Part shown: positions 18,664 through 27,366 of the stretch, one piece after another
Position numbering within the stretch: position 1 is the stretch's first letter
How the letters are laid out: the number at the start of each line of letters is the position of its first letter
Assembly: GCF_019916025.1 (NCBI RefSeq)
Contig: NZ_CP079737.1
Location: forward strand, 372,001 to 436,000
Reading direction: 5' to 3'
Source: Paraclostridium bifermentans
Lineage (GTDB): Bacteria; Bacillota; Clostridia; Peptostreptococcales; Peptostreptococcaceae
DNA length: 64,000 bases
Translations under genes and position numbers: made by a program
The notes under the pieces: model-generated
What the model was told of the DNA's origin: nothing
What the model saw: the letters and a program-made list of their open reading frames with translations, nothing else
The model's database searches: none

Positions 18664-21222
18664 ATGTTTGAATTCACATTAAACGGGGAAATTGTTCAAG
18701 CAAAAGAAAATAAAAAACTATTAGAGTTTTTAAGAGAAGATATGAACATAACTTCTGTAAAAAATGGATGTGCAGAGGGTGCATGTGGAACTTGTATGGT
18801 TATTATAGATGGTAAAGCTACAAAAGCTTGTGTATTTAACACACAAAAGTTAGTAGGTAAAAATATTGTTACCATAGAAGGAATGTCTGAAAAAGAAATG
18901 GATGCATATGCATATGCATTTACAAATGCAGGAGCAGTACAATGTGGGTTCTGCATACCTGGGATGGTAATAAGTTCTAAAGCATTACTAGATGTAAACC
19001 CAGATCCAACAGAAGAAGAAATAAGAAAAGCATTAAGAGGAAACATATGTAGATGTACAGGATATGTAAAGATAGTAGAAGCAGTAAAGCAAGCTGCTAA
19101 AATTCTTAGAGAAAATATAGAAGTTCCCAAAGTTGAGTGTAAAGGGCTTGTTGGAGATAAATTACATAGAGTGGATGCAGTAGCAAAAACTTTAGGTAAA
19201 GCAGAGTATGTAGATGATATTAGAATAGATGGAATGATTTATGGATCTGCATTAAGAACTATGTATCCAAGAGCTTTAGTAAAGAAAATTGATATAGAAG
19301 AAGCTAAAAATTATCCAGGTGTAGTAGCTGTATTAACTGCTAAAGATATACCTGGAACAATAAAAGTAGGTCACTTAAAGAAAGACTGGGATACGTTAAT
19401 TCCAGAAGGTGAAATTACTAGATATTTAGGAGACTCAGTAGCACTAGTAGCTGCAAAATCAAAAGAAGCTTTAGAAGAAGCTAAGAAGTTAGTTAAGGTT
19501 GAGTATGAAGAACTAAAACCTTTAACTTGCCCAGAAGAAGCATTGAAAGAAGATGCACCTGAAATTCATGAGGGTGGAAATGTTTTAGTAGAAAAAGAAT
19601 TAGTAAGAGGAAATGCTGATGAAAAAATAAAAAATTCTAAGCATGTAGTAACAAGAAGATATTCTGTTCCATTTAATGAGCATGCTTTTTTAGAGCCAGA
19701 ATGTGCAGTAGCTGGACCTTATGAAGATGATGGTGTAATAATATATTCTTCAGATCAAGGAGTATATGCAACTCAACATGAGTGCGCAGATATGTTAGGT
19801 CTTCCACATGAAAAGGTTAGAGTAATAAATAAAATGGTTGGTGGAGGATTTGGAGGTAAAGAGGACATGAGTGTACAACATCATGCTGCTTTACTTGCAT
19901 ATCATACTAAGCAATATGTAAAGGTTCAACTAACTAGAAAAGAAAGCATAATAGTGCATCCAAAAAAACATGCAATGGAGATGGAGTTTACAACTTCATG
20001 TGATGAAAATGGATACTTAACAGCACTAAAAGCTACAATAGTTTCAGATACTGGGGCATATGCATCTCTAGGAGGTCCAGTATTAGAAAGAGCATGTACA
20101 CATGCAGCAGGACCTTATAATTATCAAGATATAGATATACATGGTAAGGCAGTATATACAAATAATCCTCCAGGAGGGGCATTTAGAGGATTTGGAGTAA
20201 CACAGAGCTGTTTTGCTACAGAATCAAATTTAAATTTACTAGCAGAAATGGTAGGAATATCTCCATGGGAGATAAGATATAGAAATGCTATAAGACCAGG
20301 TCAAGTATTACCAAATGGGCAAATAGCAGATGAAGGAACAGCTATGGTAGAAACATTAGAGGCTGTTAAGGAAGAGTATGATAAATATCCTTATGCAGGA
20401 ATAGCTTGTGCTATGAAAAATGCAGGGGTAGGAGTAGGAATACCGGATATAGGTAGATGCAAGTTAGCTATAAAAGATGGGAAAATACATTTAAGAACAA
20501 GTGCATCTTGCATAGGCCAAGGATTAGCAACAACTATGATTCAAATGCTTTGTCAGACTACAGGGTTAAAACCAGAAGATGTTATATATCAAGCCCCTGA
20601 TACTCATTTAACTCCTGATTCAGGAAATACTACAGCATCTAGACAAACTGTATTTACAGGAGAGGCAACAAAAAATGCATGCCTTGAACTTAAAAAGGAA
20701 CTAGATTCTGGGAAAACAATAAATGACTTAGAGGGTAAAGAGTTTTTAGGAACATATTCTAGTGTGACAGATAGAATGGGATCTGATAAAGAAAATCCAG
20801 TGAGTCACGTTGCCTATGGATATGCTACTCAAGTTGTAATACTAGATGAAAATGGAAAATTAGAAAAAGTTATAGCTGCACATGATGTTGGTAGAGCAGT
20901 TAATCCAATTAATGTTGAAGGTCAAATCGAAGGTGGAGTAGTGATGTCATTAGGATATGCACTTACAGAAACTTATCCATTAGAAAATTGTGTGCCTAAA
21001 GCTAAGTATGGGACACTAGGACTTTTTAAATCAACAGATGCTCCACCAATAGAGCCTATAATAATAGAAAAAAATAAAGATGGGTTGGCATATGGAGCTA
21101 AAGGTATAGGGGAAATAACAGCAATACCAACAGCACCTGCAACAGCAAATGCTTACTATAGATTTGATAAAGAGTTTAGAACTAGCTTACCGCTTATAAA
21201 TACAGCTTATAAGAAAAAATAA
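18664..21222 (+). CDS. xdh: Selenium-dependent-type xanthine dehydrogenase (fused Fe-S and molybdopterin subunits)
   Basis: An 852-residue molybdenum hydroxylase. Residues 1-155 carry two [2Fe-2S] clusters: plant-type C36AEGACGTC and the QCGFC...CRC pair near 98-131. Residues from about 160 form the molybdopterin domain, with GGGFGGKED, GAFRGFG and AYGAKGIGE; the Glu in GAKGIGE is the catalytic residue. There is no FAD domain. Length and the two-module fusion match the selenium-dependent xanthine dehydrogenase family, in which selenium is a labile ligand and not encoded selenocysteine. It oxidises xanthine or hypoxanthine, or runs in reverse on urate. It is the last gene of the operon. Confidence 0.92.
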   Translation: MFEFTLNGEIVQAKENKKLLEFLREDMNITSVKNGCAEGACGTCMVIIDGKATKACVFNTQKLVGKNIVTIEGMSEKEMDAYAYAFTNAGAVQCGFCIPGMVISSKALLDVNPDPTEEEIRKALRGNICRCTGYVKIVEAVKQAAKILRENIEVPKVECKGLVGDKLHRVDAVAKTLGKAEYVDDIRIDGMIYGSALRTMYPRALVKKIDIEEAKNYPGVVAVLTAKDIPGTIKVGHLKKDWDTLIPEGEITRYLGDSVALVAAKSKEALEEAKKLVKVEYEELKPLTCPEEALKEDAPEIHEGGNVLVEKELVRGNADEKIKNSKHVVTRRYSVPFNEHAFLEPECAVAGPYEDDGVIIYSSDQGVYATQHECADMLGLPHEKVRVINKMVGGGFGGKEDMSVQHHAALLAYHTKQYVKVQLTRKESIIVHPKKHAMEMEFTTSCDENGYLTALKATIVSDTGAYASLGGPVLERACTHAAGPYNYQDIDIHGKAVYTNNPPGGAFRGFGVTQSCFATESNLNLLAEMVGISPWEIRYRNAIRPGQVLPNGQIADEGTAMVETLEAVKEEYDKYPYAGIACAMKNAGVGVGIPDIGRCKLAIKDGKIHLRTSASCIGQGLATTMIQMLCQTTGLKPEDVIYQAPDTHLTPDSGNTTASRQTVFTGEATKNACLELKKELDSGKTINDLEGKEFLGTYSSVTDRMGSDKENPVSHVAYGYATQVVILDENGKLEKVIAAHDVGRAVNPINVEGQIEGGVVMSLGYALTETYPLENCVPKAKYGTLGLFKSTDAPPIEPIIIEKNKDGLAYGAKGIGEITAIPTAPATANAYYRFDKEFRTSLPLINTAYKKK

Positions 21223-21237
21223 AATGTTAACTATTAA

Positions 21238-21270
21238 AAAATAGCCCCCTTTTGTCCGGGGTCTATTTTT
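21238..21270 (+). terminator. Intrinsic terminator of the purine operon
   Basis: AAATAGCCCC and GGGGTCTATTTTT form a stem with a one-base bulge and a T-run, 15 bases after the xanthine dehydrogenase stop. Confidence 0.85.
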
Positions 21271-21502
21271 ATTACTATAATACCATCATATGTTTTTATG
21301 GGAGTTATTGATTTAGAGGAAAAATATATAATACATATAGTTAATTAAAAAAGAAAAAATTATAGAAATATAATATTTGAAATTACATAAATACTACCTT
21401 TTAGTGTGTGTCATACCGAAAAGTGCCTTCTTTTTTTTTGTTTTGAGTCTATCTATACTAATAAATGTAATCAACAACAAATAAAAACTAGGAGGAATCA
21501 AT

Positions 21503-22669
21503 ATGAATAGATTTACAATACCAAGAGACTTATATTTTGGAGATGACGCAATAGATTATTTAAAAAATGCAAGAGGTAAAAAAGCAATGCTTGTTATAGG
21601 GTCTGAGAGATTAATAAAAGATGGAACAGTTCCTAAAATACAAGAGAACTTAAAAGAAGCAAATATAGAGACAGTAATCTTTAAAGGAGTTGAAAATGAT
21701 CCATCAGTTGCTACTGTAAGAAAAGGTGTTGAAATGATGAATGAATTCAATCCTGACTTAATAATAGGAATAGGAGGAGGTTCTCCGATAGATGCGGCAA
21801 AAGCTATGTGGATATTCTACGAGTATCCAGAATTTACTTTCGAAGAAGCTGCAAAACCATTTAACTTACCAGAACTTAGACAGAAAGCTCACTTCATAGC
21901 GATACCAACTACAAGTGGAACTGCAACAGAAGTAACTTCATTCTCAGTAATAACAGATAATGAAACAGGAGTTAAATATCCAATAGCAGACTATAACATA
22001 ACACCAGATATAGCTATAGTAGATACTAAATTAGTTCAAACTATGCCTAAAACATTAGTAGCAAACACTGGTATGGATGCTTTAACACATGCAATAGAAG
22101 CTTATGTATCTAATGCTAGAAATCCAATAACAGATGCTTTATCTATGAAATCAATAGAAATGATTTATGAAAATTTAGTTAAATCTTTCAATGGTGAAGA
22201 CCAAGCGAGAAAAGATATGCATATAGCTCAAAACTTAGCAGGTATGGCATTCTCAAATGCAATATTAGGTATAGTTCACTCTATGGCACATAAAACAGGT
22301 AAGATATTTGATATACCTCACGGTTTAGCAAATGCGATTTACTTACCAGCTGCAATACAATTTAATTCAAAAACAGCAAAAGCTGCATATGCAGATATAG
22401 CTAAGAGATTAGGTTTAGTTGGGAATACAGAAGATGAATTAGTAAATTCATTAGTAAATGTTGTAAAACAATTTAGAAAAGACATGGGAATGGCTAACTC
22501 ATTAAAAGAATTTGGTTTATCTGAAGAAGTATTTAACAAAAACTTACAATCTATATCAGAAACAACATTGGCTGATCCATGTACAGGTACAAATCCAAGA
22601 CAGATATCAGTAGAAGAAATGAAAGAATTATTTAAAGCAGTTTACTATGGAGAAGATGTAAACTTCTAA
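21503..22669 (+). CDS. Iron-containing alcohol dehydrogenase
   Basis: A 388-residue group III alcohol dehydrogenase. The NAD(P) loop GIGGGSPIDAAK lies at about 91-102. Iron ligands are in DALTHAIEAY and in the pair HSMAHKTG and DIPHG. It reduces short-chain aldehydes to alcohols to reoxidise NADH during fermentation; butanol, propanol or 4-hydroxybutyrate dehydrogenases are the closest functional types. It is a single-gene unit with AGGAGG upstream and terminators on both sides. Substrate specificity cannot be assigned. Confidence 0.92.
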   Translation: MNRFTIPRDLYFGDDAIDYLKNARGKKAMLVIGSERLIKDGTVPKIQENLKEANIETVIFKGVENDPSVATVRKGVEMMNEFNPDLIIGIGGGSPIDAAKAMWIFYEYPEFTFEEAAKPFNLPELRQKAHFIAIPTTSGTATEVTSFSVITDNETGVKYPIADYNITPDIAIVDTKLVQTMPKTLVANTGMDALTHAIEAYVSNARNPITDALSMKSIEMIYENLVKSFNGEDQARKDMHIAQNLAGMAFSNAILGIVHSMAHKTGKIFDIPHGLANAIYLPAAIQFNSKTAKAAYADIAKRLGLVGNTEDELVNSLVNVVKQFRKDMGMANSLKEFGLSEEVFNKNLQSISETTLADPCTGTNPRQISVEEMKELFKAVYYGEDVNF

Positions 22670-22691
22670 TAAATATATATTTACTAATTGG

Positions 22692-22724
22692 AATAAGCCA
22701 CCTATGAAAATAGGGGCTTTATTT
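22692..22724 (+). terminator. Hairpin terminator after alcohol dehydrogenase
   Basis: AATAAGCC and GGCTTTATT plus the inner CCTAT/ATAGG pairing form a strong hairpin. The following T-run is short. Confidence 0.6.
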
Positions 22725-22836
22725 CTATTAAATTCAGGAAGGAACATGAATTGTTAGTACAATAAAATCAAACGATAGAGGATAAGTTTAAAAAAATTAT
22801 AATAACCTTTATAAATTTCATCTAAGGTGGTGTAAA

Positions 22837-24081
22837 ATGACAGAATTAATAAATAAAGCAAATAAGTGCTTACTATGCAAAAATCCAAGATGTAAGCAAA
22901 GCTGCCCTATAAATACAGAAATACCAACAATTATAAGATTATATAAGGATGGGAAAATAAAAGAGGCAGGAGAAATATTATTTAATAACAATCCATTATC
23001 AGCAATATGTGCTATAGTATGTCCTCATGAAAAACAATGTTTAGGTAGTTGTATAAAAGGAATAAAAGGAAAAGCTATTGAGTTTTATAAGATAGAAGAA
23101 TATATATCAACAGAGTTTTTAAAATTTGGAAAGTTAAAAATAAATATAGATAAAAATAATAAAAAAATTGCAATTGTGGGTTCGGGACCAGCAGGTCTTA
23201 CTGTAGCAGTTGAACTTATAAAAAAAGGTTATGATGTAACAGTCTTTGAGAAGAATGAAGAGTTAGGGGGTATTCTAAGGTATGGTATACCTGAGTTTAG
23301 ATTACCAAGAAGTATAATAGATAATTTAATAAACACATTAAAAGAAGCAGGGGTTAAGTTTAAAGTAAATACAACAATAGGACAAATTATAACTATAGAT
23401 AAGTTATTTGAGGATGGGTATGATGCTGTATTTATAGGTACGGGTACTTGGAATCCAAAGAGATTAAATATAAAAGGGGAAACTTTAGGAAACTCTTACT
23501 ATGCAATAGATTACTTAAGATCTCCAAAGAACTATGATATAGGTGGAAAAGTGGTTGTAATAGGTGCGGGAAATGTTGCTATGGATGCAGCAAGAAGTGC
23601 TAAATATTATGGAGCTAAAGAGGTATATGTTGCTTATAGAAGAGGTTTTTCAAATATGAGTGCAACTAAAGCAGAAATAGAAGATGCATTAAAAGAAGGG
23701 GTTGAATTTTTAACATACAAAGCTCCAGTTGAAATAAATGAAAATGGGATTGTGCTTATGGATACTAAAAAAAATATTGATGAAGATGGAAATATTTCAG
23801 TGGTTAAGATTGAAAATAGTGAGAAATTATTTCAATGTGATTCTATCTTAATTGCAATTAGTCAAATACCACGAAATACTATTATTTCAAACAATAAAAG
23901 TTTAAAGGCTAATGATAGAGGACTTATCATAACAGATAGTGACGGAAGTACATCAAGAGAAGGAGTATTTTCTAGTGGGGATGTTGCTTATGGACCTAAA
24001 ACTGTTATAGAAGCAGTAGTTTCAGCTAAAGCTGTTGCAAATTCTATAGATAATTACTTAAAATCAAAAGAAAATATTTAA
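22837..24081 (+). CDS. GltD/PreT-like NAD(P)-dependent flavoprotein with N-terminal [4Fe-4S] domain
   Basis: A 414-residue protein. The N-terminal helical Fe-S domain (about 1-85) has CLLCKNPRCKQSCP and CAIVCPHEKQC. It is followed by an FAD-binding Rossmann motif VGSGPAGLTVAVEL near 112 and an NAD(P)-binding motif VIGAGNVAMDAARSA near 245. This layout is that of the glutamate synthase small subunit, PreT and SudA. No GltB subunit is nearby. It may supply electrons to a partner such as the dihydroorotate-dehydrogenase-like protein at 16161, the way PreT serves PreA, but that pairing is inference. Confidence 0.87.
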   Translation: MTELINKANKCLLCKNPRCKQSCPINTEIPTIIRLYKDGKIKEAGEILFNNNPLSAICAIVCPHEKQCLGSCIKGIKGKAIEFYKIEEYISTEFLKFGKLKINIDKNNKKIAIVGSGPAGLTVAVELIKKGYDVTVFEKNEELGGILRYGIPEFRLPRSIIDNLINTLKEAGVKFKVNTTIGQIITIDKLFEDGYDAVFIGTGTWNPKRLNIKGETLGNSYYAIDYLRSPKNYDIGGKVVVIGAGNVAMDAARSAKYYGAKEVYVAYRRGFSNMSATKAEIEDALKEGVEFLTYKAPVEINENGIVLMDTKKNIDEDGNISVVKIENSEKLFQCDSILIAISQIPRNTIISNNKSLKANDRGLIITDSDGSTSREGVFSSGDVAYGPKTVIEAVVSAKAVANSIDNYLKSKENI

Positions 24082-24115
24082 AAATTCTTTTGTAAATATA
24101 GTAATGAGGTTATGA

Positions 24116-24142
24116 AAATAGAAGGAAGACCCTTCTATTTCC
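24116..24142. terminator. Bidirectional hairpin between the flavoprotein and hxlR-type genes
   Basis: AATAGAAGG pairs with CCTTCTATT around a short loop. It overlaps the last codons of the convergent regulator gene. Confidence 0.65.
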
Positions 24143-24491
24143 TTTTAGAAAATTCATTAACAAATTCTTTACCCCAAACATCCATTTGATTTAATATAGG
24201 CAATAGTTTTTTACCTAAATCCGTAAGTGAATATTCAACCATAGGAGGAACTTGATTATAGACTTTTCTATGTATAAGAAGATTTTTTTCTAAAAATCTT
24301 AATTGTTGAGTTAACATCTTTTGGCTTATATCTGGGATTATGGTTCTAAATTCATTGTATCGAATAACCTCATGAATACCTAAATTCCATAGTATAAGAG
24401 ATTTCCACTTACCACCTATAACTTCAAGTGTAACTTCAATTTCACATCTATAATGACTACAGCTAACTTTATTTGTTCTATCTACAGGCAA
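24135..24491 (-). CDS. HxlR-family transcriptional regulator
   Basis: A 118-residue winged-helix regulator with the family core VIGGKWKSLILW at about 25-36, ending in LLPILNQMDVWGKEF. Cys11 and Cys16 lie near the N-terminus, and HxlR proteins often sense electrophiles through such a cysteine. The start is TTG at 24491, chosen because a perfect AGGAGGTGAT lies 7 bases before it. It is divergent from the broken YczE-like gene and may control it. Confidence 0.88.
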   Translation of the reverse strand: MPVDRTNKVSCSHYRCEIEVTLEVIGGKWKSLILWNLGIHEVIRYNEFRTIIPDISQKMLTQQLRFLEKNLLIHRKVYNQVPPMVEYSLTDLGKKLLPILNQMDVWGKEFVNEFSKRK

Positions 24492-24593
24492 ACAATCACC
24501 TCCTAAAAAAAAATATATATATCATTTTATCATGACTTGTAAACAATAATCAAAAATTATATCATATATAGATTTATAGAAAGAAGGGTTAAC

Positions 24594-25183
24594 CTGAGAA
24601 CTAAATTATTTAAGCTTATTAAATTAATGATTGGATTTATATTTTGTGCAGTAGGAATAGTATTAACTATAAATGCAAATTTAGGGTTATCCTCTTGGGA
24701 TGTATTACACGAAGGGATATCTAAAACTACAGGTATTACTATAGGAAATGCAAATATATTGTTAGTGCTATAGTATTAGCTCTAAATGTATTTTGGGGTG
24801 AAAATTTAGGATTGGGAATTTTAATGATAGTTATAGGAATGATTCTACTAAGTGTAGGATGTTATTTATATATTGGAGTAGGAATAGGAAGTGGGGCTAG
24901 AGATGGTATGATGGTTGCACTTCAAAAAAGAAGTGGGAGATCAATTAGAGTATTAAGGGGATTTTTAGAAATAGGAGTAGTGATTATAGGCTTTTTATTA
25001 GGGAGAACTATTGGAATTGGAACGATTATAACTAGTATTGGACTAGGTTATTGCATGCAGTTTATTTTTAAAATATTTAATTTTAATGTAGTTAGTGTGA
25101 ACCATAGGTATATAAAAGAGGATATAAAAAGTTTAAATCCATTTTTTTATAAACAGTCTTACAAAATCAACGTTTATAAATAA
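24594..25183 (+). pseudogene. YczE-like membrane protein, frameshifted
   Basis: The first frame, from CTG at 24594 behind AAGAAGGG, encodes a YczE/YitT-like start with a hydrophobic segment and the typical NANLGLSSWDVLHEGIS. It stops at TAG 24771-24773. The remainder of the protein, with GIGIGSGARDGMM, continues in another frame to 25183. Loss of one base near 24750-24760 explains this; it is not a homopolymer run. There is no ATG start either, which favours true decay over a sequencing error. Intact, it would be a roughly 195-residue polytopic membrane protein of unknown function. Confidence 0.8.
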
Positions 25184-25242
25184 GACTTTTAAATGATTTA
25201 TTAAAATAAAAAATAAAATTGTATGTGTTTCTATATTGATAT

Positions 25243-25288
25243 TATATTGTTAGTTATAGTAAATGAATTTTGTATAACTAACAATATA
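25243..25288 (+). repeat. 16-bp inverted repeat upstream of merR-type gene
   Basis: TATATTGTTAGTTATA and its complement TATAACTAACAATATA frame a 14-base loop. No T-run follows on the plus strand, so an operator or mRNA leader structure fits better than a terminator. Confidence 0.55.
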
Positions 25289-25343
25289 GTAGATTTTAAA
25301 ATGATATAATTGACTAAAAATATTGATTATAGAGAGGATATAA

Positions 25344-26183
25344 ATGAGTAATAAAACTAATATAAAAGACTTATTTACAATAGGAGAAATAGCAATTTTA
25401 TTTGACATTAATAAAAAGACATTAAGGTATTATGATGAAATAGATTTATTTAAACCAAGTTATATAGACGAAAAAAACAACTATAGATATTACACAACAA
25501 ATCAATTTGAAAAATTAAATACTATAATTTATCTAAAAAGCATGGGAATACCTCTAAGTAAAATAAAATCTCATTTAGATAATAGAAGTATAAATAACAC
25601 TCTTAACTTATTCGAAATTCAAGAAGAAGCAATTAAGAAAAAAATAGAAGAATTAGAAATTATACAAAATAAAGTTAAGGGTAGAATTAGTAAAATAAAA
25701 GATTCAATAGACTATGAAAAAATAAATAAGATAATAGAATCTGATATTGAAGAGAGGTCTATTGTTTTATTAAAAGAAGAAGTTAAGACAAACAAAGACT
25801 TAGAGATTTCTATTAGAAAACTAGAAAATAAGGCAAATAAAAAATCATCTATATTTTTAGGAGAAGTAGGTGTTTCTATATCTAAAGATAAATTAAAACA
25901 TAAATTATTCAAAGAGTATGACTCAACTTTTATTTTTGTAGAAAATAAAAAATACAGTAAAGAAATAAGCAAAATTTTACCTAAAGGAAGGTATATATGT
26001 TTAAGGTTTAATGGATTACATGATGATTCTGATATTTACTATGAAAGAATTTTAAAATATATAGAACAAAATAACTATGAAATATTAGAGGATTCCATAG
26101 AAATAACATTAGTTGATTCAGGATTAACCACAAATTCTTCAGAATATGTAACAGAAATACAAATACTAGTAAAAAAATATTGA
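25344..26183 (+). CDS. MerR-family transcriptional regulator with effector-binding domain
   Basis: A 279-residue regulator. The MerR helix-turn-helix (about 10-80) includes FTIGEIAILFDINKKTLRYYDEIDLF. A coiled coil follows at about 85-130, then a GyrI-like effector-binding domain (about 150-279). This is the BmrR/TipA layout, which senses hydrophobic or cationic compounds. Two downstream promoters with dyads and 19-bp spacers (26180-26210 and 27336-27366) are ideal MerR targets; the first begins at this gene's stop codon. It most likely activates the B3/B4 protein and the antiporter. Confidence 0.9.
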   Translation: MSNKTNIKDLFTIGEIAILFDINKKTLRYYDEIDLFKPSYIDEKNNYRYYTTNQFEKLNTIIYLKSMGIPLSKIKSHLDNRSINNTLNLFEIQEEAIKKKIEELEIIQNKVKGRISKIKDSIDYEKINKIIESDIEERSIVLLKEEVKTNKDLEISIRKLENKANKKSSIFLGEVGVSISKDKLKHKLFKEYDSTFIFVENKKYSKEISKILPKGRYICLRFNGLHDDSDIYYERILKYIEQNNYEILEDSIEITLVDSGLTTNSSEYVTEIQILVKKY

Positions 26184-26210
26184 CATTCCAGCTACTGGAA
26201 TGTTTATTAT
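26180..26210 (+). promoter_or_regulatory. MerR-type promoter with 19-bp spacer (copy 1)
   Basis: TTGACA (26180-26185) and TATTAT (26205-26210) are separated by 19 bp. The dyad ACATTCCAG-CTA-CTGGAATGT (26183-26203) fills the spacer. Overlong spacers with a central dyad are the hallmark of MerR-activated promoters. It drives the B3/B4-domain gene at 26281. Confidence 0.85.
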
Positions 26211-26280
26211 TTTTATAATAAACATGGTAGTAAAATACGAGTTTTATTATAAATAGGACTCAAAGTTTTGGAGGATTAAT

Positions 26281-26982
26281 ATGAAATTTAGTGTATCAAG
26301 TGAAGTCTTTGAAAAGTTAGATAATGTTTGTTTTGGAGTTATAGTAGCAAAGGGAATTGATAATAGCTTAGTAAAAAATGATATTATAGAAAAATTAAAC
26401 CAATCAATAAAAAACTGTGAAGATGAGTTTAAAGACACTAAGGTTAAAGAATTAGAGGGCATACTATATTATAGAGATGCATTTAAAGCACTAGGAATTA
26501 ACCCAAATAAATTTATGAGTTCTATTGAAGCTATGCTTACTAGAACATCTAAAGGTAAAGGACTACCTAATATAAGCCCTATTGTAGATTTAGGAAATGC
26601 AGTATCTTTAAAATATATGGTTCCATTAGGAGCACATGATATAGATACACTAGATGGGGATATAGAGGTTAGATTTTCTAAAGAAGGGGATAGTTTTATT
26701 CCTTTAGGAACTGAAGAAACAGAAATTTTGGAAGATGGTGAATTAATTTATTCAGCTGGAGACAATGTAAGAACAAGAAGATGGATATGGAGACAAAGCG
26801 AGCAAGGAAAAATCACCAATGAAAGTAAGAACATATTTTTCCCTATAGATGGATTTACAAATAAAAACTATGATAGTGTTATGTCGGCAAGAGATGAATT
26901 AGCAAGTTTATTAAAAGAAGTATTTTCTTGTGATGTAAAGGTAGGATTTATAGATAAGAATAATACTGAATTTGAGATATAA
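26281..26982 (+). CDS. B3/B4 tRNA-binding-domain protein
   Basis: A 233-residue stand-alone protein resembling the B3/B4 editing domain of the phenylalanyl-tRNA synthetase beta subunit. KYMVPLGAHDIDTLDGDIEVRFS and RRWIWRQSEQG are typical of this family. Such proteins may deacylate mischarged tRNA or bind amino acid analogues; the function is not proven. A MerR promoter lies directly upstream, which suggests induction by the same compound that induces the antiporter. The start has a TGGAGG ribosome binding site. Confidence 0.85.
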   Translation: MKFSVSSEVFEKLDNVCFGVIVAKGIDNSLVKNDIIEKLNQSIKNCEDEFKDTKVKELEGILYYRDAFKALGINPNKFMSSIEAMLTRTSKGKGLPNISPIVDLGNAVSLKYMVPLGAHDIDTLDGDIEVRFSKEGDSFIPLGTEETEILEDGELIYSAGDNVRTRRWIWRQSEQGKITNESKNIFFPIDGFTNKNYDSVMSARDELASLLKEVFSCDVKVGFIDKNNTEFEI

Positions 26983-26988
26983 AATTAG

Positions 26989-27033
26989 TAAAAAGGTTTA
27001 AGGGGTGTCCTATTTAACCCATTAAACCTTTTT
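26989..27033 (+). terminator. Intrinsic terminator after the B3/B4 gene
   Basis: AAAAGGTTTAA pairs with TTAAACCTTTT, followed by T-rich sequence. Its 3' arm also belongs to an alternative hairpin at 27013-27052. Confidence 0.8.
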
Positions 27034-27052
27034 ATTTGTTTAATGGGTTAAA
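27013..27052 (+). repeat. 15-bp perfect inverted repeat overlapping the terminator
   Basis: TTTAACCCATTAAAC and GTTTAATGGGTTAAA form a perfect stem with a 10-base loop. Its left arm contains most of the terminator's right arm, so the two structures exclude each other. Confidence 0.7.
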
Positions 27053-27171
27053 AATGTAACGAAATCTAATGATTAGCTAAATTAAATTTAAAAAGGATTT
27101 CTTAATAAAGTAAAAAAACATTTACTGAAATTTCAATGATTATATGTAATGTATTTTTAAAAAAATTAATT

Positions 27172-27187
27172 TGGCATAGATATTGCT
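27172..27187 (+). promoter_or_regulatory. Sigma-54 (-24/-12) promoter
   Basis: TGGCAT, a 5-bp spacer AGATA and TTGCT match the sigma-54 consensus as well as the two other copies in this window. It lies about 240 bases before the NhaC-type gene. Which activator serves it is not evident; the two sigma-54 activators in the window are 18 kb upstream and 3 kb downstream. Confidence 0.75.
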
Positions 27188-27216
27188 TAATAGTATTATG
27201 AAATAAAAGTATAAGG

Positions 27217-27297
27217 ATGGTGACTTTAGGGTTTCAGGAAAAGGATATCAAGAAAGACATGAGGTTAATGAGTAATTTACTAGATACAAATATTTAA
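27217..27297 (+). CDS. Possible small ORF downstream of the sigma-54 promoter
   Basis: ATG at 27217 opens a 26-codon frame rich in charged residues, containing EKDIKKDMRLMSNLLD. It lies 30 bases downstream of the -12 element. The ribosome binding site is only AAGG, very close to the ATG. It may be a leader peptide, a truncated gene remnant or chance. I do not recognise it. Confidence 0.2.
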   Translation: MVTLGFQEKDIKKDMRLMSNLLDTNI

Positions 27298-27335
27298 AAA
27301 TGAAGAACAGGAATACAATAGTAATTTAAAATATA

Positions 27336-27366
27336 TTGACATTCCTGTAACTGGAATGTTTATTAT
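27336..27366 (+). promoter_or_regulatory. MerR-type promoter with 19-bp spacer (copy 2)
   Basis: TTGACA (27336-27341) and TATTAT (27361-27366) are separated by 19 bp. The dyad ACATTCC-N7-GGAATGT at 27339-27359 shares both outer arms with the dyad at 26183-26203. It drives the NhaC-type antiporter operon. Confidence 0.83.

Noticed and set aside
18664-21222. Encoded selenocysteine in the xanthine dehydrogenase
   Set aside because: The frame contains no in-frame TGA. In this family selenium is a labile cofactor ligand.
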